Translations under genes and position numbers: made by a program
Notes under the pieces: model-generated
Database searches by the model: none
The model's input: only the letters and a program-made list of their open reading frames with translations
Told to the model about the DNA's origin: nothing
Source of the DNA: JBFHIJ01 sp041596515
GTDB taxonomy: Bacteria > Bacteroidota > Ignavibacteria > Kapaibacteriales > UBA2268
DNA length: 64,000 nucleotides
Assembly: GCA_041596515.1 (NCBI GenBank)
Contig: JBFHIJ010000004.1
Coordinates: 77,719-141,718, forward strand
Reading direction: 5' to 3'
In this document: piece by piece, positions 53,429-62,963 of the stretch
Numbering within the stretch: position 1 is the stretch's first letter
How the letters are laid out: every line of letters begins with the position of its first letter

Positions 53429-54736
53429 CTATAAGATAAAAGAAAAGAAGGATATAATAGAAATACCATCTGCCGAAGAATTGAAATATCTACTAATATC
53501 TCTAATACCTACTGTGGCGTTAAAAAAAATACTTTTATAACTTACGTAAATTGGAACTTCAATCTGATTGAAAATATTATTTCTGATTCCAACAAGCAAT
53601 GAAGGAGCATCTTCGATAAACTGATTATCAATAAGTAAAGATAATTTGGGGATGTATGTATTATATAAAGCGGTATTAATAGCTTGATAGTATGAAAAAT
53701 ATCCATCCATATTATATGGCAAATCTAGATAAGTATTAAGCGAAGTTACTAATTCAAATTTCAAATTACTAGGCATCATTGATGAAAAATTATTTTCTGC
53801 ACTGTTAAAGTAAAAAGTTTTTTCTAAGCTGTCCAATTGAGCTTTATTAAATATATCGCTAAAGTTATATGTCGAATTAGATATATACTTGCCTGTGTTC
53901 TTGCTCCATGATATACTACCAATATCATAGATGCCAATTTTAAAATTTATAGAGCTATCTTTCTTTTGCGATTCCCAATAAACATCAAACGAGAAACCTG
54001 TTCCGGAAGGTTCATTTAATAATCCAATATTTGAGATATACTCGGTATTTGCATACTCATGATTGATACCAAAGTCCGGTGAAAAAGCGGTAAGTGCATC
54101 AATATTTATAAACCCTGATATTTGTGCGATATCATTAGTGTATAAATTTGATGATTTTATATTGGCATCTACAAAGCTATAACCTTGGACGAAAGCCCCA
54201 GAGAAACCTATTCTGGAGTTTTTAGGAATAAATGTAAGTAAAGGTATATTTTTAGCGTAAGAGGATAGCCCTAACATGTATTTTCTATAATACAGACTCT
54301 GGAACTTTGCATCATCAAAATTATAATGCTTTTCTTTTTCATTCCCAAGTAGTAACAATTTAGCCGCATCATATGGTATATCAAATTTAAAATAAGCAAG
54401 ATCTGTAACTGACAAGTTAAAAGAAATGTTTTCTAAATTCAGATTAAACTGCAAAGGAGTTGTTTCTATAAAAGTTGAAATTGTAGACTTGCCTTCAAAT
54501 TTGCTAAGTAAATAGGATTTATCTGATTGGTCCAGATAGCCATCCGAATCTTCAGAGAAGTGTTTATTGATATCATCAAGGGTTAAAGAGTTTGTATATG
54601 CCATAAAATTTATATCTAATAAATCAATTTGAATCAACGAGGAGTCATTAGCAGGATGCATCCAAGATTCGCCGGAGTATACGAAATACTTCATAGTACT
54701 CAATAGTATCAATATAAGAAGTAGAAATAATTTCAT
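53429..54736 (-). CDS. DUF5723-like outer membrane barrel protein
   Basis: The 435-residue protein has a signal peptide, then beta-rich sequence of the Bacteroidota DUF5723 kind: an N-terminal stretch with LPLLTFIPKNSRIGFSGAFVQGYSF, a middle region with INFKIGIYDIGSISWSKNTGKY, and C-terminal barrel strands with SLLVGIRNNIFNQIEVPIYVSYK. Probably an outer-membrane protein of unknown function. Its start is 10 bases after the lipoprotein stop, so the two are co-transcribed. It is the third gene in a minus-strand block of surface proteins. Confidence 0.78.
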   Translation of the reverse strand: MKLFLLLILILLSTMKYFVYSGESWMHPANDSSLIQIDLLDINFMAYTNSLTLDDINKHFSEDSDGYLDQSDKSYLLSKFEGKSTISTFIETTPLQFNLNLENISFNLSVTDLAYFKFDIPYDAAKLLLLGNEKEKHYNFDDAKFQSLYYRKYMLGLSSYAKNIPLLTFIPKNSRIGFSGAFVQGYSFVDANIKSSNLYTNDIAQISGFINIDALTAFSPDFGINHEYANTEYISNIGLLNEPSGTGFSFDVYWESQKKDSSINFKIGIYDIGSISWSKNTGKYISNSTYNFSDIFNKAQLDSLEKTFYFNSAENNFSSMMPSNLKFELVTSLNTYLDLPYNMDGYFSYYQAINTALYNTYIPKLSLLIDNQFIEDAPSLLVGIRNNIFNQIEVPIYVSYKSIFFNATVGIRDISRYFNSSADGISIISFFSFIL

Positions 54737-54746
54737 GTTTTTAGTT

Positions 54747-56234
54747 TTAGTCTTCTTTTATTCTGTAATCTATTTCAAGATAAGATTTTATATCTATTCC
54801 ATCGGTAGCTTTAAATTTTGTGATAATATCTGTTGAGCTTTTTAGCTGTAGTTTATATATTACAAAGAAACTTTTGCTAATTCTATTCAAATCTAGTGAG
54901 TCTAATGGAATTGATATATTCGATATATTGGGAACAAACTCTATTTCGTTCAATGTCTCAGCGGGTAAAATATTAAAATTCTTAGTTACTATATTTTGAA
55001 ACATATTATCAACTATAGTAATTGTAGCTACAATATCTACAGGTAGACCGTTTGTTAATCGACAAAATATGGTTGCTTCGTTTGCATCTTCCAGATTTTC
55101 TTTTTCACTACCTAATTTATGTTCTAATGTGTCAATTATGCATATTGAATCAATATTTAAAGCTAAAGGGGTTTTTATAAAACTGTTTACTTCGATAGAG
55201 TCAAAAATTGAAGCTTCAAAGTATTTATTATTAGGATTTATAATAGAATTGCCTGAAAAAGAGATAGCTGAAGGCAAAAAAGAAATAAAATCGTTTACAT
55301 TTGAATTATCTGAATCGTAGATTTTGTTAAACGTACTTCCTGTAAATATAATATCTGACAAGAATTGTTCGCCATTTTCTTCAAAATAGATAGAATCATT
55401 TTGAAAAGAGCCTATGAGAGCTAACTTGCTAAATTTTACTTCCGGAATATTTACATAATCAGAGATATACTTCGCATTAATAAACAATTGTGCTCCATCC
55501 AACTTAATGTGATTGCGAAAATCTTCTACTTGTTTGTCGAAGTCTATATTAATGGATTCGGATATATTTTCTATAAAGGTAGGAGGTAGCTTGCCTTTTA
55601 AGTATTCAATATTTGTCTTTGTAAATCGAATCGAAAAGATAGCAGAATCACTTTGATTGAAATTACCTTTAGCATTTACGCTCAAGGAAATATTATTATG
55701 ATCTGATAGATTAGCCTCTAAGTCGTCAAGTCCGAATTTATGTGTTTGCAGTTCATACTCAGATATAGAATTATTTAGATTAAGTGTACCTTGTGCATTA
55801 GAAAAATCTGAAAAAGTAATATCATAAGAAAAAGGAGTAGCAGATAAATTTTGTAAGTCTATACTGCAATCACCTGATAAAAAAGTAGCCGTTTCTATAG
55901 ATATGCTATCAGGCAGAGGGATATTTACCTGCAAATTTCCATCTGCAAGAGGAAATTTGAAATTCAGATATTCGAAATCTAATTTATTTTTAAGAAATTC
56001 GGCAATGCCACTTTTGTACTTTAGTGTATCAGTGTAGAAAGAGTAAACAAGATAATTTCCGATGTTTTCTACTCTGCTGTAGTCGCTATCTTTTAATAAA
56101 CTATCAATATTATAAAATCTGTCAGTAATGGGTAAATTAAGGTCAACATCCCATTCAGGTATAGAAATATCATTAGGAATTTCTATGCACCCATTTAGAA
56201 TAATAGCAACAAATATATAGTATAAATTTCTCAT
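54747..56234 (-). CDS. Large predicted lipoprotein with repeated beta domains
   Basis: The 495-residue protein has a lipobox (LNGC, Cys16) and is rich in beta strands, with several similar segments (about 80-175, 176-245, 246-350) that look like tandem domains. I recognise no named family. The opening PEWDVDLNLPITDRFYNIDSLL is a motif seen in Bacteroidota surface lipoproteins. The likely partners are the barrel proteins on either side: TonB-receptor-like upstream (54-base gap) and DUF5723-like downstream (10 bases). Confidence 0.8.
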   Translation of the reverse strand: MRNLYYIFVAIILNGCIEIPNDISIPEWDVDLNLPITDRFYNIDSLLKDSDYSRVENIGNYLVYSFYTDTLKYKSGIAEFLKNKLDFEYLNFKFPLADGNLQVNIPLPDSISIETATFLSGDCSIDLQNLSATPFSYDITFSDFSNAQGTLNLNNSISEYELQTHKFGLDDLEANLSDHNNISLSVNAKGNFNQSDSAIFSIRFTKTNIEYLKGKLPPTFIENISESINIDFDKQVEDFRNHIKLDGAQLFINAKYISDYVNIPEVKFSKLALIGSFQNDSIYFEENGEQFLSDIIFTGSTFNKIYDSDNSNVNDFISFLPSAISFSGNSIINPNNKYFEASIFDSIEVNSFIKTPLALNIDSICIIDTLEHKLGSEKENLEDANEATIFCRLTNGLPVDIVATITIVDNMFQNIVTKNFNILPAETLNEIEFVPNISNISIPLDSLDLNRISKSFFVIYKLQLKSSTDIITKFKATDGIDIKSYLEIDYRIKED

Positions 56235-56288
56235 AGTACATTAAAAGAGCAATATGTATGCCTATTATTGTACAGAAGCAAATAATAC

Positions 56289-58259
56289 TTATTCTAAAAA
56301 AGTCCATGAGAAGGAAAGATTGAAATTCCTTTGAAGTGCAGGGTAATAAGGCACATAATAATAATCTTGACCTAAAATATTTTCCATAGCGAGTTTCACG
56401 TATGCTGTGCCTAATTTTAGAATAACAAATAAATCAACTCCGTTAAACTTAAAGCTAGTTTCAGTAGGATTATTAAGGAAAGCGTAAACTCTTTGCTGGG
56501 GTATAAAACGCATCCCTGTGAATGGTGGAATAAATACAACATTGACTCCTGAGAATAGCTTACTTCTACCTATGATAAAGTCATAAGTTGTTCCAAGTTT
56601 GATAGAATAGCCAGGTAGTGTCTTGTAATCGCTGTTGTCTTTATTGTATAATAAACTAGTTCTAAAGCCAAGCTTGTCTTTATCGCCCATAATATAAGGT
56701 ATAAAACTTACTCCTGAACTTAAGGAAGCAGAAAATACATTTTTATCACTGCCGTTGAATGATTCGGATGAATATATTGTTTCATTTCTATAAAGTGCAT
56801 TTGAATAAATAGGAGAAGTAAAAATTCTATAAGAAGCTTTTGCAGAAACATAATAATTATCAGTTGCATAGCTATAAGCTGCTAAAAAACTACTAATGTC
56901 AGATTTTGAAAGATTTATTCCTTGCGATAGCGAAGGTGACTGTTCTGTATATGAAAAATCAAAAAAAACATTTGAAGAAGTGCTAAAATCATATTTAATC
57001 TTAGTCCCAAATGAAATATTCAAATTATCATATAAATAAGCTTGTCTTAGGCCACCTGAAAGAGTTAACCTCGGAGACAGAAAAATATTTGCCAATCCAT
57101 AAGTAGAATATTCCATACTGTTGTATTTCTGCCATGCGTAACTTTCTGGTACGCTATGGTAAGAGAAATCACTACCAATATTGAGTTTTATAAAATCATG
57201 ATATTGGAAAGAATATTTTGTAAAACCACCTAACTGATCAATCCTGTATTCCTGTATTTCATTTGAGTTAGTATCTATTCTTTCTGAAGAAGGAGCTTCA
57301 AATCTCCATAATATGTCAGAGAAGTATAACCCGCTACTAATAAAAGAAGTGGAATCATTATTCAAAACAGAGGTCACGTTTAATGTAATGTCGTGTCTAT
57401 AATTTCTTTCTGTAAAGGCAGTTAACTGCTGATTTGAATATATTGGACTATAAAGGAATACATCACCCGCAGCATCTAAGCTGGTAAGTTCATTCATACC
57501 ACCACTGATGCCCAGTTTATGATTAGTGAAATTATCTGTAAGTGAAATCGAAGTCCTATCTGACGGGTTCCACCTAAGTCTTAATCTGATATTCCAATGT
57601 GAAAAATCATCATTATTGTATTGTCCTTGAGCTGTTTGTCCTTTGTATCCAAAAGTAAAATTCCAGTTTGGTTTAAAATTCAAGCTATATATTCCGTCAG
57701 AAGCTAAATGTCCAAATCCTGCTTGTGAAAACCACAATCTAGTGTATGGAGATTTTGTATTATGAATTATCTCTTGAGAATTAACAAGCAAATTAGATCC
57801 ATTAGGAGATAATAATACAGCATCAGAACCTTCTAGTATTTCTAAGTTCTCAAAATCTTCGTGAGGAAGTTGTGATGGATTTAAAGAAAGAAAATTTTTG
57901 TCTATTATTGATCTGCCGTTGTTAGAGTAGTCTATATTATTGGGCATTAATCCCAAATATGAGAATGAGTTAAATTGACCGAAATTACCAAGCGATAGAG
58001 AAGTGACAGGCAATTTGTCATAAAATATATCCGACATATCTCTATAAAGGACTGTCTGTAAATCTTTTTTATTTATAGTATAAGAAGGAGATACCCCAAA
58101 AGTAGATATTTTGCCATGTATAGTTAGTGGAATTGACAACAAACTATCAGGGATTACCGGGACTATATCTTTATCAACATCATTGGTATCAGCATCGTCT
58201 GCTAAAGAGAGACAATGCATTGCCAAAAATAATATATATATAATTCGATTAAATTTCAT
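56289..58259 (-). CDS. TonB-dependent-receptor-like outer membrane protein
   Basis: The 656-residue protein has a signal peptide, a short plug-like domain (about 55-165, with DLQTVLYRDMSDIFYDKLP and EDFENLEILEGSDAVLL), and a long barrel from about 170 whose last residues are NLSFSWTFLE, ending with an aromatic-rich strand. The plug resembles TonB receptors, but no clear TonB box or carboxypeptidase-like domain is seen and no SusD partner is adjacent. Substrate unknown. It heads the surface block; its ATG lies only four bases after a TATATTTG element. Confidence 0.78.
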   Translation of the reverse strand: MKFNRIIYILFLAMHCLSLADDADTNDVDKDIVPVIPDSLLSIPLTIHGKISTFGVSPSYTINKKDLQTVLYRDMSDIFYDKLPVTSLSLGNFGQFNSFSYLGLMPNNIDYSNNGRSIIDKNFLSLNPSQLPHEDFENLEILEGSDAVLLSPNGSNLLVNSQEIIHNTKSPYTRLWFSQAGFGHLASDGIYSLNFKPNWNFTFGYKGQTAQGQYNNDDFSHWNIRLRLRWNPSDRTSISLTDNFTNHKLGISGGMNELTSLDAAGDVFLYSPIYSNQQLTAFTERNYRHDITLNVTSVLNNDSTSFISSGLYFSDILWRFEAPSSERIDTNSNEIQEYRIDQLGGFTKYSFQYHDFIKLNIGSDFSYHSVPESYAWQKYNSMEYSTYGLANIFLSPRLTLSGGLRQAYLYDNLNISFGTKIKYDFSTSSNVFFDFSYTEQSPSLSQGINLSKSDISSFLAAYSYATDNYYVSAKASYRIFTSPIYSNALYRNETIYSSESFNGSDKNVFSASLSSGVSFIPYIMGDKDKLGFRTSLLYNKDNSDYKTLPGYSIKLGTTYDFIIGRSKLFSGVNVVFIPPFTGMRFIPQQRVYAFLNNPTETSFKFNGVDLFVILKLGTAYVKLAMENILGQDYYYVPYYPALQRNFNLSFSWTFLE

Positions 58260-58263
58260 AATG

Positions 58264-58271
58264 CAAATATA
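58264..58271 (-). promoter_or_regulatory. -7-like element abutting the TonB-receptor-like start
   Basis: The minus strand reads TATATTTG followed by CATT and the ATG. If used, transcription would start at or near the A of the ATG, giving a leaderless message. No TTG at 19-20 bases upstream, so it is a weak call. Confidence 0.3.
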
Positions 58272-58387
58272 ACAATTTGATATCTGCTTATTCGTAAAAA
58301 TCTTATAATTGTTGCATTATATACATAAAGGCTTTAAATTTATAGCAAAATACCTTCGATACAAAAACAACATATAGGTGATTAATT

Positions 58388-59824
58388 ATGGAAAAATATT
58401 ATTTACGAGTGCATAATGCAACATCTACTGATAATTGGGTTGAACTCAAATCGCCATACGATGGTAAATCTATAGCGTTAGTTGAAAAAGGGAATGATGC
58501 CACAATAGAGCAAGCACTCAAAAATGCACATTTCCACTTCGAACATACCATGAAGAAAATGCCAGCTTGGAGAAGAGCTGAAATATTAAGGAAAGTTGCA
58601 GATTATATTGAACAAAATGTAGAAGATTTAGCACACACAATTGCGTTAGAAGGTGGCAAGCCAAAAAAAGATGCAAGAGTTGAAGTTATTAGAGCTGTTA
58701 ATACTACAAGAATGTCTGCTGAAGAAGCAATCAGGTTAGACGGTGAGCAAATAACAATGGATAGAGCTAAAGGTAGTGAAAATCATACTGCTTTTACAAT
58801 AAGGCAAGGGGTGGGGCCGGTTTTAGCTATTTCTGCATTCAATCACCCTGTGAACTTAATCTGTCATCAAGTAGCTACTGCTTTTGCAGCAGGCAACACT
58901 GTAATAGTAAAACCGGCAAGCCAAACACCTCTTTCTGCTATTAAAATAGTTGACTTCTTTGCTAAAGCCGGATTACCAGAAGGTGTAATTAGTCTTCTGA
59001 TGATCCCAGGCAGAGAAACAGAAAAAGTAGTAACTGATTCCAGAATAAAATTCATAACCTTTATTGGTAGTGCCGAAGTGGGATGGAATTTGCTAAAGAT
59101 TATCAAACCGGGTGTAAGATTAGAACTTGAACATGGCGGGACTGCAGTTTGCATAGTAGATAAAAATGCTCGTATTGACAGAGCATTGCCTTCAATAGTA
59201 AAAGGTAGCTTTTACCACGCCGGTCAAGTCTGCGTTTCAACTCAAAATTTATATTTGCACAATAATATCTATGACGACTTTATGGCAAGCTTTACGCAAA
59301 AAGTAGGTCTTTTAAAAACAGGCGATGCAACTGATGATAATACTGATGTAGGTCCAATTATTAGTAAATATGAATTAGAAAGAGTGGATAGTTGGGTAAT
59401 GGAAGCTATAAACGAAGGTGCGAAATTGAGAAAAGGTGGGCATAGAATATCCGAAAGTTGTTATGCTCCAACTGTTTTGGAAAATGTAACTCATAAAATG
59501 AAAGTATATAACAAAGAAGTCTTTGGACCGGTAGTAAATATAATAAGATATAACGATTTAGATGAGGTAATTAGAACAGTAAACATGACTGAATACTCTT
59601 TTCAAACTTCCATTTTTACACAAGATATAGATACCGCAATGTACTATGCAAAAAATGTAGAAACAAAGGCTTGCATTATTAATGATAATACTGCATTTAG
59701 AGTAGATTGGATGCCATTTGGTGGTGCGAAAGAATCTGGTTTGCATGTAGGTGGTGTCAAATATTCTATTAGAGATATGACCGAAGAAAAATTGGTAATA
59801 ATGAAAAATTACGAACAATTATAA
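58388..59824 (+). CDS. NAD(P)-dependent aldehyde dehydrogenase
   Basis: A 478-residue member of the aldehyde dehydrogenase superfamily. The catalytic Cys282 lies in GQVCVS; the general-base Glu (about 248) is in LELEHGG, where most members have LELGG; the Rossmann segment shows FIGSAEVG; SAFNHPVNL and VIVKPASQTPLS are the usual cofactor motifs; the C-terminal IFTQDIDTA, DWMPFGGAKESGL is typical. The substrate is not identified. Its position 365 bases upstream of kamA makes a lysine-derived or amino-aldehyde substrate possible but unproven. A terminator follows. Confidence 0.93.
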   Translation: MEKYYLRVHNATSTDNWVELKSPYDGKSIALVEKGNDATIEQALKNAHFHFEHTMKKMPAWRRAEILRKVADYIEQNVEDLAHTIALEGGKPKKDARVEVIRAVNTTRMSAEEAIRLDGEQITMDRAKGSENHTAFTIRQGVGPVLAISAFNHPVNLICHQVATAFAAGNTVIVKPASQTPLSAIKIVDFFAKAGLPEGVISLLMIPGRETEKVVTDSRIKFITFIGSAEVGWNLLKIIKPGVRLELEHGGTAVCIVDKNARIDRALPSIVKGSFYHAGQVCVSTQNLYLHNNIYDDFMASFTQKVGLLKTGDATDDNTDVGPIISKYELERVDSWVMEAINEGAKLRKGGHRISESCYAPTVLENVTHKMKVYNKEVFGPVVNIIRYNDLDEVIRTVNMTEYSFQTSIFTQDIDTAMYYAKNVETKACIINDNTAFRVDWMPFGGAKESGLHVGGVKYSIRDMTEEKLVIMKNYEQL

Positions 59825-59841
59825 ATGCTATGTAATAATAC

Positions 59842-59876
59842 AAAAGCTCATCCTATTTAAATATGATGAGCTTTTT
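59842..59876 (+). terminator. Intrinsic terminator after aldehyde dehydrogenase
   Basis: AAAAGCTCATC pairs with GATGAGCTTTT across a 12-base loop, then a T. It separates this gene from the kamA unit. Confidence 0.8.
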
Positions 59877-60189
59877 ATCTAATAAATCACTCGAATAGAT
59901 AAAAATATACAATAAAAATATATTCATATCCAATATGAAAATATTCGTACACGAAGATTATAAAGTCAATCTCACAAAATATAGCTTTGTCTAAAAAAGG
60001 TAAATTATACTAAAACTTAAATCCCTTCTAATCATATTATTTACCCTATTGATTTGGAATTATGCAATTAAAATAGTATATTTTACTATTCTAATTCCGG
60101 AATTGCTTCCTCGTTTACCTCGGCTTTTATCGCCAAAAGTAATTCTATAGGATACTATACGAATTTGTTCCATATAATCAAACATCATT
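59877..60189 (+). other. Leader region of the kamA operon
   Basis: No gene on either strand. From 60056 it contains GGAATT, then a 7-base stem (AATAGTA/TACTATT, 60072-60090), then the 12-base palindrome AATTCCGGAATT at 60093-60104, so competing pairings are possible. Promoter not identified. A leader of about 90-150 bases between these elements and the ATG could be regulatory. Confidence 0.4.
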
Positions 60190-61527
60190 ATGTCTACTGT
60201 AAATAAAAACTCTTCACAAATTATTTTTAATAATAAGCAACAAAAATTGGCACATAAGATTGAAGATAATACCAAAATATCTAAATGGAAAGATTGGAAA
60301 TGGCAATTGAAACACTCAATTAAAAGTTTGGATACTGTTGAAGAATTACTGGGCATTACAATTGAAAAAGAAGAGAGAAAGAAACTCGAAGAAACTCTTG
60401 AAAAATTTCCACTTTCTACCACACCTTACTATTTATCTCTAATTGATGCAAGTGATTATAAAAACGATCCAGTTTTTATGCAATCTGTACCTCAGGCGCA
60501 CGAACTTATTATTCAAAATCAAGATATGGCTGACCCATTGGCGGAGGACAAAGATTCTCCTGTAGAATCTATTACTCACAGATATCCCGATAGAGTATTA
60601 TTTCATATAAGTAATATCTGTTCTATGTATTGTAGACATTGTACCAGAAAAAGAAAAGTTGGTGAGGTTGATTCTATTCCAAACAAAGAAGTTATTCTAA
60701 AAGGTATTGAATATATTAGAAATACTCCGCAAGTTAGGGATGTTCTCTTATCTGGTGGAGATCCATTGATGTTAAATGATGACTACTTAGAGTGGATTTT
60801 ACAAGAGTTAACAGCAATTAGTCACGTAGAAGTTATTAGAATCGGTACCCGAATGCCTGTTGTGCTACCTTATCGAATCACAGATGACCTTGTAGAAATG
60901 CTAAAAAAATACCATCCTGTATGGATTAATACTCATTTCAATCATCCGAGAGAAATTACTTCTTCTTCAAGAGAAGCTTTGGCTAAATTGGCGAATGCCG
61001 GTATACCATTAGGTAATCAGTCAGTATTGTTAGCCGGTGTTAATGACTGCCCACGAATTATGAAAGCATTGGTACATCAATTAGTACAAAACAGAGTAAG
61101 GCCATATTATCTATACCAATGTGATTTGGCAGAAGGGTTGTCACACTTTAGAACTCCTGTAGGGAAAGGTATTGAAATCATAGAATCTCTAATAGGTCAT
61201 ACTTCAGGTTTTGCCGTACCTACCTATGTGATAGATGCACCTGGAGGTGGTGGCAAAATTCCAATTATGCCAAATTATCTTATCTCATGGTCTACAAATA
61301 AGGTTGTACTTAGGAATTACGAAGGTGTAATTACTACTTATAAAGAGCCAGATTCTTATGAGCCAATATTCTGTGATAGGAACTGTGATGATTGTGATTT
61401 GCAACTTAAAATAAGTGGAGCTGACGAATATGCACAAGTAGGCATCGCTCAGTTGTTATCAGATGCAGAAGATAGAATTTCACTGGTCCCTGAAAATAAT
61501 GATAGATATGAAAGAAGAAACAGTTAA
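60190..61527 (+). CDS. kamA: Lysine 2,3-aminomutase
   Basis: A 445-residue radical-SAM enzyme that converts L-lysine to L-beta-lysine. The 4Fe-4S site is CSMYCRHC (Cys144, Cys148, Cys151), next to TRKRKVGEVDS; the pyridoxal-phosphate Lys lies in the conserved DAPGGGGKIPIMPNY segment; the C-terminal Cys-rich CDRNCDDCDLQL motif is usual. With ablB downstream, the product goes to N-epsilon-acetyl-beta-lysine, an osmolyte. The alternative role, lysine fermentation, would need kamDE/kdd genes, none of which are here. The SSS symporter ATG is eight bases after its stop. Confidence 0.95.
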   Translation: MSTVNKNSSQIIFNNKQQKLAHKIEDNTKISKWKDWKWQLKHSIKSLDTVEELLGITIEKEERKKLEETLEKFPLSTTPYYLSLIDASDYKNDPVFMQSVPQAHELIIQNQDMADPLAEDKDSPVESITHRYPDRVLFHISNICSMYCRHCTRKRKVGEVDSIPNKEVILKGIEYIRNTPQVRDVLLSGGDPLMLNDDYLEWILQELTAISHVEVIRIGTRMPVVLPYRITDDLVEMLKKYHPVWINTHFNHPREITSSSREALAKLANAGIPLGNQSVLLAGVNDCPRIMKALVHQLVQNRVRPYYLYQCDLAEGLSHFRTPVGKGIEIIESLIGHTSGFAVPTYVIDAPGGGGKIPIMPNYLISWSTNKVVLRNYEGVITTYKEPDSYEPIFCDRNCDDCDLQLKISGADEYAQVGIAQLLSDAEDRISLVPENNDRYERRNS

Positions 61528-61535
61528 GGGAGATT

Positions 61536-62963
61536 ATGTCTTATATTGATTTTTCAATATTCGCTATATATATGATTGGAGTTTTTCTTGTAGGTTTACA
61601 TTTCTATAAAAAAAACAACTCCAAAGAAGATTACTATGTAGGTGACAGAAAGATTGGTCCATGGCATGTGGGCCTTTCTGTTGCTGCTACGGATGTTGGA
61701 GGTGGCTTCTCAATAGGCTTGGGCGGCTTAGGTTATATGATTGGTTTATCTGGTTCATGGTTATTGTTCACAGGTCTTGTAGGAGCATGGGTTTCTGCCA
61801 TAACAATTATTCCTTATCTTAAAAAGTTAGATAAGGTAAATAACTTTTTGACATTCCCTGATTTTTTAAGATATAAATACAATGGAAAAGTAGCACTCTT
61901 AGCTTCTATTATTACCGGTATCGGCTACATGGGGTTTACCGGTGGTCAGATATTAGCAGGAGCGAAACTTTCGGCTGCAACTCTTTTTAGCGATTTACCA
62001 ATTGGAGTAGACCCATATTTATTTTCTGTAATAGTAATCGCCACAGTAATCATTTTATATACTGTGTTCGGTGGCATAAAAGCGGTAATTTATACAGATA
62101 CTATTCAATGGATAATACTAATATCAGGGCTGGTCTTCTTTGCTTTACCGTTTGCAATATATCAAGCAGGAGGTATCACCAATATACAAAATCAGTTACC
62201 ATCTGAATTCTTTTCACTTACAAATGTAACTGCTACTGACCTCATAAATTGGTCAATTACTATTTTACCAATATGGTTTATAGCAATGACTTTATATCAG
62301 AGAATATTTTCTTCCCCAAATGAAAGAGAGGCTAAAAAGGCTTGGTATATTGCCGGATTGTTTGAATATCCGGTGATGGCATTTGCTGGCGTAAGTCTTG
62401 GTATGATATCAAGAATATATTTTCCTGACATAGATCCTGAAATGGGAGTACCAATGCTATTAAAAGGAGTGTTACCAATTGGTATCAAAGGTATTATCAT
62501 TTCAGCTTATTTTTCTGCAATAATGTCAACAGCAGATAGTTGCCTAATTGCTTCCTCCGGTAATTTCTCATTAGATATTATTGGTAGATACTTCTATAAA
62601 GGAAAGCAAAGTACCAAATCATTGATAAAACTATCACAATATACAACTCTGGGAATTGGTGTTATTACATTGATAGTTGCCATTTCTTTTGAAAGCGTTT
62701 TAGAGATAATTTATCATTCATATTCTTTTATGGTTGCAGGTTTACTGGTGCCAACATTGATAGCTTTTATCGTTAAGAAACCAAATTCTACTGCAGCATT
62801 GTGGGCAATGATTTCCGGAGGTACTATTTCATTATTAATTATCTTTATGGAATGGAAGACACCTTATGATTTACATCCTTCTGCATTTGGTATCGTTCTC
62901 TCTGCTTTAATTTATTTTGTAATATCAACTGTGACTAAAAATAATGCAATACGACAAAATTGA
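61536..62963 (+). CDS. Sodium:solute symporter (SSS family)
   Basis: A 475-residue membrane protein of about 13 helices in the SSS/PutP fold: YYVGDRKIGPWHVGLSVAATDVGGGFSIG near the first helices and SAIMSTADSCLIASSGNFSLDI in helix 8, whose Ser/Thr residues usually coordinate the second sodium. A strong AAGGGAGATT ribosome-binding site precedes it. Sandwiched between kamA and ablB with a 20-base overlap into ablB, it probably imports lysine or the osmolyte itself (inference); the substrate is unknown. Confidence 0.9.
   Translation: MSYIDFSIFAIYMIGVFLVGLHFYKKNNSKEDYYVGDRKIGPWHVGLSVAATDVGGGFSIGLGGLGYMIGLSGSWLLFTGLVGAWVSAITIIPYLKKLDKVNNFLTFPDFLRYKYNGKVALLASIITGIGYMGFTGGQILAGAKLSAATLFSDLPIGVDPYLFSVIVIATVIILYTVFGGIKAVIYTDTIQWIILISGLVFFALPFAIYQAGGITNIQNQLPSEFFSLTNVTATDLINWSITILPIWFIAMTLYQRIFSSPNEREAKKAWYIAGLFEYPVMAFAGVSLGMISRIYFPDIDPEMGVPMLLKGVLPIGIKGIIISAYFSAIMSTADSCLIASSGNFSLDIIGRYFYKGKQSTKSLIKLSQYTTLGIGVITLIVAISFESVLEIIYHSYSFMVAGLLVPTLIAFIVKKPNSTAALWAMISGGTISLLIIFMEWKTPYDLHPSAFGIVLSALIYFVISTVTKNNAIRQN

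Noticed and set aside
53197..53469. 90-codon minus-strand frame upstream of the IgGFc gene
   Set aside because: It overlaps the signal peptide region in another frame and spans the two inverted repeats; no coding signal.
60060..60422. 120-codon minus-strand frame over the kamA start
   Set aside because: Mostly antisense to the well-supported kamA coding region; no start signal.
58388..61527. Lysine fermentation cluster
   Set aside because: Only kamA is shared with that pathway; kamDE, kdd, kce and kal are absent, while ablB is present.
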